From an uncultured Pelagibacteraceae bacterium (GTDB taxonomy: Bacteria; Pseudomonadota; Alphaproteobacteria; Pelagibacterales; Pelagibacteraceae), in contig CACIDF010000005.1 of the NCBI GenBank assembly GCA_902585365.1, forward strand, positions 1-64,000: a DNA stretch of 64,000 nucleotides. The letters are read 5' to 3'. Under the pieces are notes generated by a model that ran no database searches, was not told the DNA's origin, and worked only from the letters and a program-made list of their open reading frames with translations. Position numbers and translations under genes: made by a program. Every line of letters begins with the position of its first letter. Positions within the stretch are counted from its first letter, which is position 1. Below, piece by piece: positions 44,490 through 54,732 of this stretch.

Positions 44490-45814
44490 TTTTCTTTTTT
44501 TGAATTTATAGTCTTTATTAAATCGTCTATTTTTAATTTAGATGAAGCTTCGCCAACTTTTTTAAATTCAAGCATTTCATCATCAGATTTATTCCCTAAA
44601 AGTATTTGAAAAGGAACACCAATAAGATTAAACTTTTTCATTTTTGAAGAAAAGTTCTCCTCTGTATCATCAATTATTGCATCAATATTTCTCTCTTTAA
44701 GTTTTTTAAATATATTAATAGATTTTTCTAAATTTGTTTTATCATTTTTAGAAACTAATGGTAAAATCGCACATTCATATGGTGCTACATTTATTGGCCA
44801 ATTCATGTTCTCATTTTTCTCATCAAATTTAGCCTCTATTATGGCACCAACTAATCTTGAAACTCCAACACCATAAGATCCCATTTTTACGAAGACTTTT
44901 TTACCATTGTGATCTACAGATGCATTCATTGGTTTAGAATATTTATCACCAAAATAAAATATATGTCCAACTTCTATACCTTTTGTCTCTAATTGATTTT
45001 CTTTTGTGACTAATTTGTCAAATTCAGCTTTATTGAATTTTTCGTCTGTAACTGCATAAAAATTTTCAAATTTTTTTCTTAAATTTGTTAATGATTTTTT
45101 TTCTAACGTGCAATCTGAATGATCAACGTCAAATATATTTTTATCAGTATAAATTTTACTTTCACCTGTTTCAGCTAAAATAATAAATTCATGTGATAAA
45201 TTACCTCCTATAGGACCTGTATCTGCTGCCATTGGGATTGCCTTTAAATCTAGTCTTTTAAAAGTTTTAAGATATGATAAAAAAAATTTATTATAAGAAT
45301 GTTCACCTAAATCGTCACTAAGATCAAAAGAATAGGCATCCTTCATATAAAACTCTCTACAACGCATTATCCCAAATCTTGGTCGCAATTCATCTCTGAA
45401 CTTCCATTGAATATGATACAAAAGTTGTGGTAAAGATTTATATGACTTTATACTATTTCTGAAAATATCAGTTATTAATTCTTCATTAGTTGGCCCATAT
45501 AACATTTCTCTTTTTTGTCTATCTGTAATTCTTAACATTTCCTCTCCATAATCTTCATATCTACCACTCTCTTTCCAAATTTCACTGGATTGTATAGTTG
45601 GCATTAATATTTCTTGTGCAAAAATTTTATTTTGTTCCTCCCTTACAATATTTTCTATTTTTTTCATCACTTTGAAACCTAAAGGTAACCAAGAATATAT
45701 ACCTGCAGAAGATTGTTTTATCATTCCTGTTCTTAACATTAATTTGTGTGATTTAATTTTTGCCTCAGAGGGATAATTTTTTAAAATAGGAATTAATAAA
45801 GTAGAAAAAAACAT
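44486..45814 (-). CDS. proS: Prolyl-tRNA synthetase, short form without editing insertion
   Basis: This 442-residue class II synthetase charges tRNA-Pro. Motif 1 lies around GIYSWLPLGFKVMKKIE, motif 2 at QWKFRDELRPRFGIMRCREF and motif 3 near GSYGVGVSRLVGAIIE. The large editing insertion (about 180 residues) found in E. coli ProRS between motifs 2 and 3 is replaced by a short linker (about residues 205-285). This is the alphaproteobacterial type, which relies on separate YbaK/ProXp proteins to clear Ala-tRNA-Pro. Overlaps the DUF1467 gene by 1 nt and lolC by 4 nt. Confidence 0.96.
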   Translation of the reverse strand: MFFSTLLIPILKNYPSEAKIKSHKLMLRTGMIKQSSAGIYSWLPLGFKVMKKIENIVREEQNKIFAQEILMPTIQSSEIWKESGRYEDYGEEMLRITDRQKREMLYGPTNEELITDIFRNSIKSYKSLPQLLYHIQWKFRDELRPRFGIMRCREFYMKDAYSFDLSDDLGEHSYNKFFLSYLKTFKRLDLKAIPMAADTGPIGGNLSHEFIILAETGESKIYTDKNIFDVDHSDCTLEKKSLTNLRKKFENFYAVTDEKFNKAEFDKLVTKENQLETKGIEVGHIFYFGDKYSKPMNASVDHNGKKVFVKMGSYGVGVSRLVGAIIEAKFDEKNENMNWPINVAPYECAILPLVSKNDKTNLEKSINIFKKLKERNIDAIIDDTEENFSSKMKKFNLIGVPFQILLGNKSDDEMLEFKKVGEASSKLKIDDLIKTINSKKEN

Positions 45815-46059
45815 TACGAAATAAACCTTCTTAAATTAAGGTAATCATACTTCACTAACATAAATATACCTATAAAAATAATTGAGGTTATTATGGTTGT
45901 ATAAATTATTTTTTTGATAATTTTAGGATTTTCAGGCGATCCTTTATCTACACCTTCAACCATTTCCTTGTGTTTTCTATCAACATCTATTGGTAATAAT
46001 GAAAAAAAAATGATCCACCAAATTAAAACAAAAATTATAAGCGAACCAGTAATACTCAT
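45814..46059 (-). CDS. DUF1467 family membrane protein
   Basis: This 81-residue protein of unknown function has two membrane helices (about 5-25 and 51-70). The segment WWIIFFSLLPIDVDRKHKEM and VEGVDKGSPENPKI between the helices fit the DUF1467 pattern. The gene typically sits immediately before proS in alphaproteobacteria, as here (1-nt overlap). No catalytic residues stand out. Confidence 0.85.
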   Translation of the reverse strand: MSITGSLIIFVLIWWIIFFSLLPIDVDRKHKEMVEGVDKGSPENPKIIKKIIYTTIITSIIFIGIFMLVKYDYLNLRRFIS

Positions 46060-46060
46060 A

Positions 46061-47719
46061 TTAAATATTAACTAAATTTATATTAGTAAATGGTCTTTTT
46101 CCTACTTGCTCTTTAGTAAACTTTCTGCAAACTGTTTTTAGTGCATTAATCGCATTTTCCTCTTGTTTTGTATTATTCAATGCGAATGATCTTGCTGTTT
46201 TATTTATTTCTTTTTCCAGTCCGAATTTAAATTCTTCTAAATTTTCTATTGGTAGTCCCTTTGCTGATATAACAGGTGAATCGTATATATTACCTTTGTT
46301 ATTCACTAAAATTGTTACCTCAAGACTACCGTTAATAGATAAATTTTTTCTCTCTTTTATTGATCTAGAGTCCTCAAAAACACTTATATCACCGTCTACA
46401 TAAAGTTTGCCTGATGGTGCTTTATCAAATACTTCGGGTTTTTCACATGGCGCAATTTTAATTATATCTCCGTTTTTTACTTTTATCGGGTATGGAACAT
46501 TCATTTCTTTAGCAAACGAAAGGTGTTCAAGAATATGTCTATGTTCTCCGTGAACTGGTATTACAGATTTCGGTTTAATCCAATTGTACATATCTTTAAG
46601 ATCATCTCTATTTGGATGGCCTGATACATGTACAAACTCATTTTCTTCAGTAATAACTTCCACACCTTCTAAAACTAAAGTATTGTGTAATTTTGAGAGT
46701 TTTTTTTCATTACCAGGTATTATTTTTGAAGAAAATATTACAGTATCATCTTTTTCAATAAATACATCTGGATGAGTATAATTTGATATTCTATTCATAG
46801 CTCCCATTGGCTCACCTTGGCTACCTGTGCAAAGATAAATTATTTTGTCTCTTGATATTTTTTTTACATCTCTCGGATCGATTGGATCAATCACATTTTT
46901 TAAATATCCACATTGTCTTGCTGCTTTATAAATACGGTGCATTGATCTCCCAACTAATGAAATTTGTCTACCAGTTTTTTCTGCACAATAAAATATTGTT
47001 TCCATCCTTGCTACGTTAGATGCAAAAGAGGTTACAATGACTCTTTTTTTAAGTCTTTCAATTATTTTTAATAAACTTTTTCTTACACTTAATTCAGATC
47101 CTGACCTACCAATGCTAAAGACGTTTGTAGAGTCACAAATCATTGTTAATACACCTTCTTTTCCAATTAATTTTAGCTTATCTGAGTCTATTTTTTTTCC
47201 TATTAAAGGATCTGGATCACACTTCCAATCACCAGTGTGAAGAACATTTCCTAAAGGTGTTTTTATTCTTAATCCATTTGGTTCAAGAATTGAGTGTGTT
47301 AATGTTATAAAATCAATTTCAAAATTCTCTAAATTAATTTTTCCATTAAGTTGAACAATGTTAAGATAAGTTGTTATATCGATATTTTTTTCTCTAAATT
47401 TTTCTACTACAAGAGCAGCAGTAAAGGGAGTTGCAAAAATTTTACAATTTAACTTTGGCCATATTTGAGTAATAGCTCCTATATGATCTTCGTGAGCATG
47501 TGTTAGAACTATAGCTAATAAGGACTCTTTTTTATCAATGATAAATCCAGGATCTGGATATATTAAATCTATACCTGGAATACTCTCATCTGCAAAGGTA
47601 ACACCAATGTCAACTATAATCCATTTGTGTTCCCCAGGTTTACCAAAGCCAAACAAATTCATATTCATGCCTATTTCACCTGATCCACCAAGAGGACAAA
47701 AAATTAATTCATCTTTCAT
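46061..47719 (-). CDS. rnj: Ribonuclease J
   Basis: This 552-residue metallo-beta-lactamase/beta-CASP ribonuclease is involved in RNA maturation and decay and has combined 5' exo and endo activity in characterised members. The metal site HAHEDHIGAI is near residue 76. HTGDWKCDP, DSTNVFSIGRSGSE and VSGHPNRDDL lie in order, and the beta-CASP His is in IPVHGEHRHIL. A C-terminal domain starts around 440. Relatives carry it in the same place after coaX. Overlaps coaX by 4 nt. Confidence 0.95.
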   Translation of the reverse strand: MKDELIFCPLGGSGEIGMNMNLFGFGKPGEHKWIIVDIGVTFADESIPGIDLIYPDPGFIIDKKESLLAIVLTHAHEDHIGAITQIWPKLNCKIFATPFTAALVVEKFREKNIDITTYLNIVQLNGKINLENFEIDFITLTHSILEPNGLRIKTPLGNVLHTGDWKCDPDPLIGKKIDSDKLKLIGKEGVLTMICDSTNVFSIGRSGSELSVRKSLLKIIERLKKRVIVTSFASNVARMETIFYCAEKTGRQISLVGRSMHRIYKAARQCGYLKNVIDPIDPRDVKKISRDKIIYLCTGSQGEPMGAMNRISNYTHPDVFIEKDDTVIFSSKIIPGNEKKLSKLHNTLVLEGVEVITEENEFVHVSGHPNRDDLKDMYNWIKPKSVIPVHGEHRHILEHLSFAKEMNVPYPIKVKNGDIIKIAPCEKPEVFDKAPSGKLYVDGDISVFEDSRSIKERKNLSINGSLEVTILVNNKGNIYDSPVISAKGLPIENLEEFKFGLEKEINKTARSFALNNTKQEENAINALKTVCRKFTKEQVGKRPFTNINLVNI

Positions 47720-48456
47720 AAATTAAAATGTTTTGAAACTTTAATTAAACCATTAATTGTTAGATTTTTATCTATAGTAACTTTATCTTTTATATCTTTA
47801 TTAAATAAGTGTGCAAGACCACCTGTGAAAACTATTTTATATTTTTGATTAGTTTTTTTTTTAATTTTTGAAATTATACCATTAATTAAACCATTATATC
47901 CCCAAAAAAAACCAGACAGGACTGCTTGCTCTGTATTTTTTCCAATTATAGATTTTGATTTATTTAATTCAATTTTTGGAATTAAGCTTGCTTTTTTAAT
48001 CAAATTATCTAGTGACAAAGTTACACCTGGAGCAATTACTCCCCCTAAATAATCATTTTTCTTAATTACATCAAAAGTAGTAGCAGTTCCAAAATCAACA
48101 ACGATAAAATTTGTATTTTTACTCATTACACTTATTGCGTTGGCTAAACGATCAGATCCAATTTCTTTCTTGTTGACTTTAATGTTTATTAGTCTTGTTA
48201 AATTTAATTTCTTTAATTCGACACAATTAACTTTATATAAATTATAAAAAATCTTTTTAATTTGAGTAAAGGTTTTTGGTACTACACTGCTTATAACCGC
48301 ATTCTTAAGATAAATTTTTTTTCGCAAAAAATTAAACTTATTTCTTATAATTTTTTTGTTAAGCGAATCTGTTTTGAATAAATATTTTTTTTTTAAACCA
48401 TTATAAAAAAAACATATTTTTACTTCTGTATTTCCTATATCACCTACAATAATCAT
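47716..48456 (-). CDS. coaX: Type III pantothenate kinase
   Basis: This 246-residue ASKHA-fold kinase phosphorylates pantothenate, first step of coenzyme A synthesis. Visible motifs: VGDIGNTEVKICFF (phosphate 1), GSDRLANAISVM, FIVVDFGTATTFDVI (phosphate 2), GGVIAPGVTLSLDNL and IVFTGGLAHLF. Length is typical. It lies between birA and rnj with 4-nt overlaps on both sides. Confidence 0.95.
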   Translation of the reverse strand: MIIVGDIGNTEVKICFFYNGLKKKYLFKTDSLNKKIIRNKFNFLRKKIYLKNAVISSVVPKTFTQIKKIFYNLYKVNCVELKKLNLTRLINIKVNKKEIGSDRLANAISVMSKNTNFIVVDFGTATTFDVIKKNDYLGGVIAPGVTLSLDNLIKKASLIPKIELNKSKSIIGKNTEQAVLSGFFWGYNGLINGIISKIKKKTNQKYKIVFTGGLAHLFNKDIKDKVTIDKNLTINGLIKVSKHFNL

Positions 48457-48965
48457 TTTATTTTTATATCAAAAGCTTTGATAATTTTATTTAATAATTT
48501 AGTTTTACTAACTCTTTTGTTGGTTACCTCATTTAAATTAGTAGTTGGATAATCTCTTATATTAGGTGAACTAACTATATTTATTCCAATTCCAATAACT
48601 AAAAATTTTAAATCATTATAAAATAGAGTTTCATTTAAAATCCCACAAATCTTTTTTTTGTTTACTGTAATATCATTAGGGCTTTTAATTTTTATTTTTG
48701 ATTTTATATAATTGGACAATATTTTTTTTATTATTCTTAAATTGCTAATAACTAATCTTGAGGTTTGTATTTTTTTGTTAATAATAAAAAATATACTAAA
48801 AAATAAATTTCCTTTATTAGAAATCCATTTTTTACCATGCTGACCCCTACCACGTGTTTGTTTATCAGAAATAATAACACCTGATTTATAACCTTGTCTA
48901 ATTTTTTGCATCGCAATATCATTTGTACTTGAAACTTTTTTATATTTAAATTTTTTTAAAACCAT
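48453..48965 (-). CDS. birA: Biotin-protein ligase, minimal catalytic form
   Basis: This protein of about 170 residues attaches biotin to carrier proteins such as acetyl-CoA carboxylase. Catalytic-domain motifs are VSSTNDIAMQ, SDKQTRGRGQHGKKW, NLFFSIFF, KSPNDITVNKKKICGIL (the usual Trp of KWPND is Ser) and FLVIGIGINIV. There is no N-terminal DNA-binding domain, so it cannot act as a bio repressor. The SH3-like C-terminal domain is also absent: the chain ends soon after LLNKIIKAFD, 60-90 residues short of typical alphaproteobacterial BirA. The ATG at 48965 overlaps the nuoN stop by 1 nt. Confidence 0.9.
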   Translation of the reverse strand: MVLKKFKYKKVSSTNDIAMQKIRQGYKSGVIISDKQTRGRGQHGKKWISNKGNLFFSIFFIINKKIQTSRLVISNLRIIKKILSNYIKSKIKIKSPNDITVNKKKICGILNETLFYNDLKFLVIGIGINIVSSPNIRDYPTTNLNEVTNKRVSKTKLLNKIIKAFDIKIK

Positions 48966-50377
48966 CAAATAACTAAAATATTTGTTATATATTTATTTAA
49001 GAAATTTGGATTTAAAAAATACATTAATATTGCTGATGTTGACAAAATTAATGTTAGCTTTAATCCTAAGCTCATTGAAGTATCAAATTTTTCTTGTTCT
49101 GGGTCAAAGTAAATTATTTTTATAACTCTTAAATAATAAAAAGCAGCTATTACGGTTGCCAGTAATCCTATAATTGCTAAAAAATACATTTCTTTTTGTA
49201 TTACTGCCATAAAAATATAAAATTTTGCAAAGAAACCTGCAAGTGGCGGTATTCCAGCAAGTGAAAATAATATTATTAAAAAACTTAAAGCTAGAATAGG
49301 ATGTTTTTTTGAAAGACCTGATAAATCTTCAATGTTTTCGTAAAATTTATCTTTTCTTTTCAACATGAAAAGGCAGCTAAAGAATGCAAGGTTCATAATT
49401 AAATAAATAATTAAATAAATTATTGAACTTTGAATACCCTGGTTAGTACCCGTAGTTAAGCCTGCTAATGCATAACCCATATGACTGATTGAGCTATAAG
49501 CTATAAGTCTTTTAAGATTTTTCTGACCAATAGCGGCTACTGCACCTAAAATCATCGATGCAATTGATAAAAATATAATTATGGCCTGCCACTCCTCGAA
49601 GAGATTTATAAATGGACCATATAAAAATTTTATAAAAACCGTAAGAGCTGCTATTTTCGGTAAAATTGCAAATAACACAGTTACAGAGGTTGGTGAACCT
49701 TGATAAACATCAGGAGCCCACATATGAAAAGGGACAGCGGAAATTTTAAATGCTAAACCAACAATTACAAAAACCATACCAAAAATAACTCCGTATTCAA
49801 AATTAAAATTCTGAGATATTTCATTAAAATTAGTCGAATTAGAAAAACCATAAATTAATGAGCAACCATATAAAAGTAAACCTGATGATAAAGCACTTAA
49901 AACAAAGTACTTTAATCCTGACTCTGATGATAAAATATTGTCTCTATTAAAAGATGCTAACACATATAATGCGAGAGATTGTAATTCTAAACCTATATAA
50001 AATACAATGAGATCGTTTGAGCTTATCATCACCAGCATACCGAGTAACGAACATAAAATTAATATTGGGTATTCAATTTTAAGTATATTGTTAATTCTGA
50101 CATAATTATATGAACAAAGCATTACAAAGAAAGCTGAAATCATAATTATTGATTTTATAAATAAAGACAGCTGATCTACCAAATAACTATTATTAAAAAG
50201 AAAGATTGTTTGCGCTATATTAATGTTTAAATTAATCGCGAGAGATACCAATATAATTAGGCAAGAGAAGTAAAAAATAATTTTAGAACTATTGTTTTTG
50301 AAAACTCCTAAAACTAAAAGCGCCATCACGCTTAATGAAATAAATAGCTCAGGGATTATAAAATATAAGTTATTCAT
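48965..50377 (-). CDS. nuoN: NADH-quinone oxidoreductase subunit N
   Basis: This 470-residue antiporter-like proton-pumping subunit of complex I has about 14 membrane helices. Typical blocks are GLELQSLALYVLASF with the key Glu, SGLKYFVLSALSSGLLLYG, FKISAVPFHMWAPDVYQGSP, LKRLIAYSSISHMGYALAGL and LAGIPPLAGFFAKFYIF. Last of the 14 nuo genes; overlaps nuoM by 4 nt. Confidence 0.97.
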   Translation of the reverse strand: MNNLYFIIPELFISLSVMALLVLGVFKNNSSKIIFYFSCLIILVSLAINLNINIAQTIFLFNNSYLVDQLSLFIKSIIMISAFFVMLCSYNYVRINNILKIEYPILILCSLLGMLVMISSNDLIVFYIGLELQSLALYVLASFNRDNILSSESGLKYFVLSALSSGLLLYGCSLIYGFSNSTNFNEISQNFNFEYGVIFGMVFVIVGLAFKISAVPFHMWAPDVYQGSPTSVTVLFAILPKIAALTVFIKFLYGPFINLFEEWQAIIIFLSIASMILGAVAAIGQKNLKRLIAYSSISHMGYALAGLTTGTNQGIQSSIIYLIIYLIMNLAFFSCLFMLKRKDKFYENIEDLSGLSKKHPILALSFLIILFSLAGIPPLAGFFAKFYIFMAVIQKEMYFLAIIGLLATVIAAFYYLRVIKIIYFDPEQEKFDTSMSLGLKLTLILSTSAILMYFLNPNFLNKYITNILVI

Positions 50378-51870
50378 TTGATTTTTTCTGTTAAACTTAA
50401 TTCTGTGGGTATATTAAGAGTATTTATAAAATTATCTATTGATGTAGCATATGTTTTGATTAAAGGCTCTGGATAAAAACCAAAAACTATTATTAAAATA
50501 GCTAGCGAAGACAAAATTACTGTTTCATATTTGTTTAAATCTAACATTTTTTTTACATCAATTGTTTTTAATAAATTCCCGAAAACAATTCTTTTGTATA
50601 ACCATAACATATAAGCAGCGCCAAGTATTACTCCAACACTTGCAATAGCTGCTGTTATAATACTTTTTTTAAACGTTCCCATTAAAACTAAAAATTCTCC
50701 AATAAATCCACTTGTTCCAGGTAAACCCAAAGCTCCAAGAGTAAATATCATCATCACTATTGCGTATTTAGGCATTATATTTACAAGCCCAGAGAAATCT
50801 TTAATTTGTCTAGTTTTTAATCTGTCATAAACAACACCAACAGATAAAAACAAAGCAGCTGAAATTAAACCATGACTAATCATCTGAAAAATACTTCCCT
50901 CAATTCCTTGTTGTGTAAATGTAAAAATACCAAGTGTTACAAAACCCATGTGTGCAACTGATGAATACGCAATAAGCTTTTTCATATCTTCTTGCATTAA
51001 GGCAACCAGCGAGGTGTAAATTATTGCTATTAAACTTAATGAGTAGACCAATGGCACAAAATAAATTGATGCTAAAGGAAATAAACCTACAGAAAACCTT
51101 ATAAAACCATAACCAGCCATTTTTAGCAGGATAGCAGCAAGTAAAACTGAACCAGCAGTAGGTGCCTCTACGTGTGCATCAGGCAACCATGTGTGTACAG
51201 GCCACATTGGAGTTTTCACTGCAAAAGAAGAAAAAAATGCTAGCCATAATAATTTTTGATATTCTTCCTGAATCCCTAATTCATATAATTTTTCAACATC
51301 AGTTGTTCCACTTATCCAATAAATCGCAATAATTGCTACTAACATTAAAACAGATCCAACTAATGTAAAAAGGAAAAATTTAAATGCAGAATAAACTCTT
51401 CTATTTCCACCCCATATTCCAATAATTAAAAACATTGGAATAAGACCACCTTCAAAGAATAAATAAAAAATTACCAAGTCTAATGAACAAAATACTCCAA
51501 TCATTAACGTTTCCATGATTAAAATTGCTATTAAAAACTCCTTTAATCTGTAAGTTATTGTAGAATTAACTGATATTACACAAATTGGAGTTATAAAGGT
51601 TGTAAGAATTACAAATAAGATAGATATACCATCTATACCGACTTTATAATTTATAAATCCTTCAATCCAAATTCTATTTTCTACAAACTGAAATGTCGAT
51701 ATTGATGGATCAAAAATTTTCCAAAGATAGATTGACAAGAAAAAATTTGCAAAAGTAATAAATAAAGCAACATATTTAAGACTGGTATTTTTTTCTGAAG
51801 ATCTAATAAATATTAAAAATAAAGAACCAATAAGTGGTAAAATTATTAAAGAAGAAAGAATTGGAAACAT
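50374..51870 (-). CDS. nuoM: NADH-quinone oxidoreductase subunit M
   Basis: This 498-residue antiporter-like subunit of the complex I membrane arm is identified by FFEGGLIPMFLIIGIWGG (essential Glu), FFSSFAVKTPMWPVHTWLPD, HVEAPTAGSVLLAAILLKMAG, MKKLIAYSSVAHMGFVTLGI and GLPGTSGFIGEFLVLMG. About 14 membrane helices. Follows nuoL with a 2-nt gap. Confidence 0.97.
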   Translation of the reverse strand: MFPILSSLIILPLIGSLFLIFIRSSEKNTSLKYVALFITFANFFLSIYLWKIFDPSISTFQFVENRIWIEGFINYKVGIDGISILFVILTTFITPICVISVNSTITYRLKEFLIAILIMETLMIGVFCSLDLVIFYLFFEGGLIPMFLIIGIWGGNRRVYSAFKFFLFTLVGSVLMLVAIIAIYWISGTTDVEKLYELGIQEEYQKLLWLAFFSSFAVKTPMWPVHTWLPDAHVEAPTAGSVLLAAILLKMAGYGFIRFSVGLFPLASIYFVPLVYSLSLIAIIYTSLVALMQEDMKKLIAYSSVAHMGFVTLGIFTFTQQGIEGSIFQMISHGLISAALFLSVGVVYDRLKTRQIKDFSGLVNIMPKYAIVMMIFTLGALGLPGTSGFIGEFLVLMGTFKKSIITAAIASVGVILGAAYMLWLYKRIVFGNLLKTIDVKKMLDLNKYETVILSSLAILIIVFGFYPEPLIKTYATSIDNFINTLNIPTELSLTEKIK

Positions 51871-51872
51871 GT

Positions 51873-53786
51873 TTATTTAATAATTAAAAATGTTAATAAA
51901 ATTGAAAAACCCAACAACATTATGAAGGCATATTGATAAATAAATCCACTTTGGAGTTTGACTGCATACAAGGAAAATTTTTTAATAATATTTGAGATAC
52001 CATCGGGACCAAATCTATCAATAATTAAATTATCTATTTTTCTCCAAAAAAAGTTACCTAAATTCTTAAATGATTTAACAAATATAAAATCATAGAGTTC
52101 ATCGAAATACCATTTTTTTTTCAAGAAAACATATAATGGGTAATTAATTTTTACAATTTGCTCAATAATTAATTTTTTCTTTAAAAATAAATAATAAGAA
52201 AATGGAATAGATATGATTACAAATGATGGAGTAAGTAATAAAAACCATAAAGGCGGATGGTCTTTGCTCAACGGTTCTAAAAACATTATTGAGTCTTTCC
52301 AAAATAATTGGCTACTTTCGGCTCCAATAAATATTTCTTTAAAAAACACTCCAGAAAATAAAGCACCAACAGATAATAAAAACAGTGGTATCAACATAAT
52401 TAAAGGTGATTCATGTAAATCTTTAATATTTAGCTTGTTGTTATTAAAGCTACCGTGAAAAGTTAAAAATATTAATCTCCATGAATAAATTGAGGTAAAA
52501 ATTGCAGTGATTACACCTATCGCTGCTGCATAATTACTTAAACTTCCTTTCTCAAGATAAGCAAATTCTATAATTGCATCCTTTGAATAAAAGCCTGACA
52601 AAAAGGGAAAGCCGGTTAATGCTAGTGTACCTATAATCATCATTAAATATGTAAAGGGCAATTTTCTCCAAACGCCACCCATATTTTTAATATCTTGTTC
52701 ATTTTGAAATGAGTGGATCACGGAACCAGCTCCTAAAAATAATAAAGCTTTAAAAAATGCGTGAGTAAATAAATGAAACATTGCAACATTGTATGCGCCA
52801 ACTCCTGCTGCAAAAAACATGTATCCTAATTGACTACATGTTGAATAAGCAATTATTTTTTTAATATCATTTTGCACTAAAGCTACGGTAGCTGCAAAAA
52901 ACGCAGTTGACATTCCAATTAATGTAACAATTTCTAAACCTAATGGAGACAATTCATAAATTGGTGAACATCTCACAACCAAAAAAACACCAGCTGTCAC
53001 CATAGTTGCTGCATGAATCAAAGCAGAAACTGGGGTGGGACCCTCCATTGCATCTGGTAACCACGTATGAAGAAAGATTTGAGCTGATTTGCCCATTGCT
53101 CCAATAAACAATAGTATACAAATTAAATCAATTGCAACGAAATTAAACCCAAGAAAATTAATTTTTTCGGATACCAGAGTTGGAATTAAATTGAATACCT
53201 CTGTGTAATTAATAGTGCCAAAATAATAAAATATTAAAAAAATACCTAATGCTAGCCCAAAGTCTCCTACTCTGTTAACAAGAAAAGCTTTTATTGCTGC
53301 ATTATTTGCGCTTTGTTTTTTAAACCAAAAACCAATCAAAAAATAAGAGCACACACCAACTCCCTCCCAACCAAAAAAGAGTTGTAAAAAATTGTCTGAC
53401 GTTACCAACATTAACATTGAGAAAGTAAATAAAGATAAATATGACATAAATCTTGGTTTATGAGGATCGTGATGCATATATCCAATTGAGTAAATATGTA
53501 CGAGTGAAGATATAAAAGTAACGACTACTAACATTACAGATGATAATGGATCAATTTTAATTGACCAATTAACCTCTAGTGTTCCAGAACTAATCCACGA
53601 CGAAATAATTATATTTGAATTATAATCATTGATCATCACATTGTAAAAAATATAGATTGAAAAAATTGCAGAAATAGAAACAAATAGACTCGTTAAAATT
53701 TCAGAAAATCTGTTACCTAATTTGTTTCCAAAAAAACCAGAGATAATTGCTGCTATCAGTGGAAGAAAAATTATTAAAATTTCCAT
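51873..53786 (-). CDS. nuoL: NADH-quinone oxidoreductase subunit L
   Basis: This 637-residue distal antiporter-like subunit of complex I carries the long lateral helix in its C-terminal part. Marks are FFGWEGVGVCSYFLIGFW, VNRVGDFGLALGIF, MGKSAQIFLHTWLPDAMEGP, TPVSALIHAATMVTAGVFLV, DIKKIIAYSTCSQLGYMFFA and GFPFLSGFYSKDAI. Gap of 1 nt after nuoK. Confidence 0.97.
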   Translation of the reverse strand: MEILIIFLPLIAAIISGFFGNKLGNRFSEILTSLFVSISAIFSIYIFYNVMINDYNSNIIISSWISSGTLEVNWSIKIDPLSSVMLVVVTFISSLVHIYSIGYMHHDPHKPRFMSYLSLFTFSMLMLVTSDNFLQLFFGWEGVGVCSYFLIGFWFKKQSANNAAIKAFLVNRVGDFGLALGIFLIFYYFGTINYTEVFNLIPTLVSEKINFLGFNFVAIDLICILLFIGAMGKSAQIFLHTWLPDAMEGPTPVSALIHAATMVTAGVFLVVRCSPIYELSPLGLEIVTLIGMSTAFFAATVALVQNDIKKIIAYSTCSQLGYMFFAAGVGAYNVAMFHLFTHAFFKALLFLGAGSVIHSFQNEQDIKNMGGVWRKLPFTYLMMIIGTLALTGFPFLSGFYSKDAIIEFAYLEKGSLSNYAAAIGVITAIFTSIYSWRLIFLTFHGSFNNNKLNIKDLHESPLIMLIPLFLLSVGALFSGVFFKEIFIGAESSQLFWKDSIMFLEPLSKDHPPLWFLLLTPSFVIISIPFSYYLFLKKKLIIEQIVKINYPLYVFLKKKWYFDELYDFIFVKSFKNLGNFFWRKIDNLIIDRFGPDGISNIIKKFSLYAVKLQSGFIYQYAFIMLLGFSILLTFLIIK

Positions 53787-53787
53787 T

Positions 53788-54099
53788 TTATCCTTTAAGA
53801 TTATCTATTTCTTCAACTCTGATCGTGCCTGAATTTCTATAATAAACAACTATTATAGCTAAACCTATCGCAGCCTCTGCCGCAGCAACTGTTAATATAA
53901 ATAAAGTAAAAATTTGACCACTTAAATCGTTCAAAAAAATAGAAAAGGAAACTAAATTTATATTTACAGCTAATAAGATTAATTCAATACTCATTAGTAT
54001 TACTATTACATTTTTTCTATTTAGAAAAATTCCAACTACGCCAATTGTGAAAATAACTGCACCGAGTGTTAGATAATGTCCAATTCCAATATCAAACAT
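53788..54099 (-). CDS. nuoK: NADH-quinone oxidoreductase subunit K
   Basis: This 103-residue, three-helix subunit of the complex I membrane arm shows [20 protein letters not shown], the conserved Glu in [15 protein letters not shown] and [17 protein letters not shown] with the second conserved Glu. Overlaps nuoJ by 8 nt. Confidence 0.96.
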   Translation of the reverse strand: MFDIGIGHYLTLGAVIFTIGVVGIFLNRKNVIVILMSIELILLAVNINLVSFSIFLNDLSGQIFTLFILTVAAAEAAIGLAIIVVYYRNSGTIRVEEIDNLKG

Positions 54100-54724
54100 C
54101 TATTTTGACTCCCGCTTTATTTTTGACATTTACAAGTTCTACTCCATCGTTTTTTTCTCTTGAAATTTGGCTGATATAACTCTGTCTTTTTAAACCAGAT
54201 CGCTGTCTAAATGTTAAAACTATTGCACCAATCATCGCAACTAACAAAATCATTCCAGAAAGTTGAAATAAGTGTATATAATCTGTATATAGCACGTTGC
54301 CTATTGAGTGAGTATTTGTAACACCACTTGTTGAAAGATTTATAAAATCATTTGTTAAATCAGGCTTTAACTTCCATCCACCAATTACAATTAATAGTTC
54401 AAAGAAAATTATTAAACTTACAATCATTCCTACCGGAATATGTTTACTTCCAGAAGTAGCGCCAAACCATTGATTTTTTTGCTGGGCAACATTCAACATC
54501 ATAACTACAAATAAAAATAAAACAGCAACTGCGCCTACATAAACAATCAACATTATCATTCCAAGAAATTCTGCACCTATCAAAATAAATAAGCAAGAAA
54601 TACTAATAAAATCTAAAATTAAAAAAAAAACTGAGTGAACTGTGTTTTTTGAGGCCGTTACCATTATTGCTGATACAATTGCAATTAACGAAAATATATA
54701 AAAAAAAAATGTGTGAGCTGGCAT
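54092..54724 (-). CDS. nuoJ: NADH-quinone oxidoreductase subunit J
   Basis: This 210-residue membrane-arm subunit has about five helices. The core [20 protein letters not shown] forms the pi-bulge helix and FVVMMLN follows. A periplasmic stretch and the last helix at [20 protein letters not shown] come before a hydrophilic tail. Follows nuoI after 8 nt. Confidence 0.95.
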   Translation of the reverse strand: MPAHTFFFYIFSLIAIVSAIMVTASKNTVHSVFFLILDFISISCLFILIGAEFLGMIMLIVYVGAVAVLFLFVVMMLNVAQQKNQWFGATSGSKHIPVGMIVSLIIFFELLIVIGGWKLKPDLTNDFINLSTSGVTNTHSIGNVLYTDYIHLFQLSGMILLVAMIGAIVLTFRQRSGLKRQSYISQISREKNDGVELVNVKNKAGVKIDV

Positions 54725-54732
54725 GTAAATAA

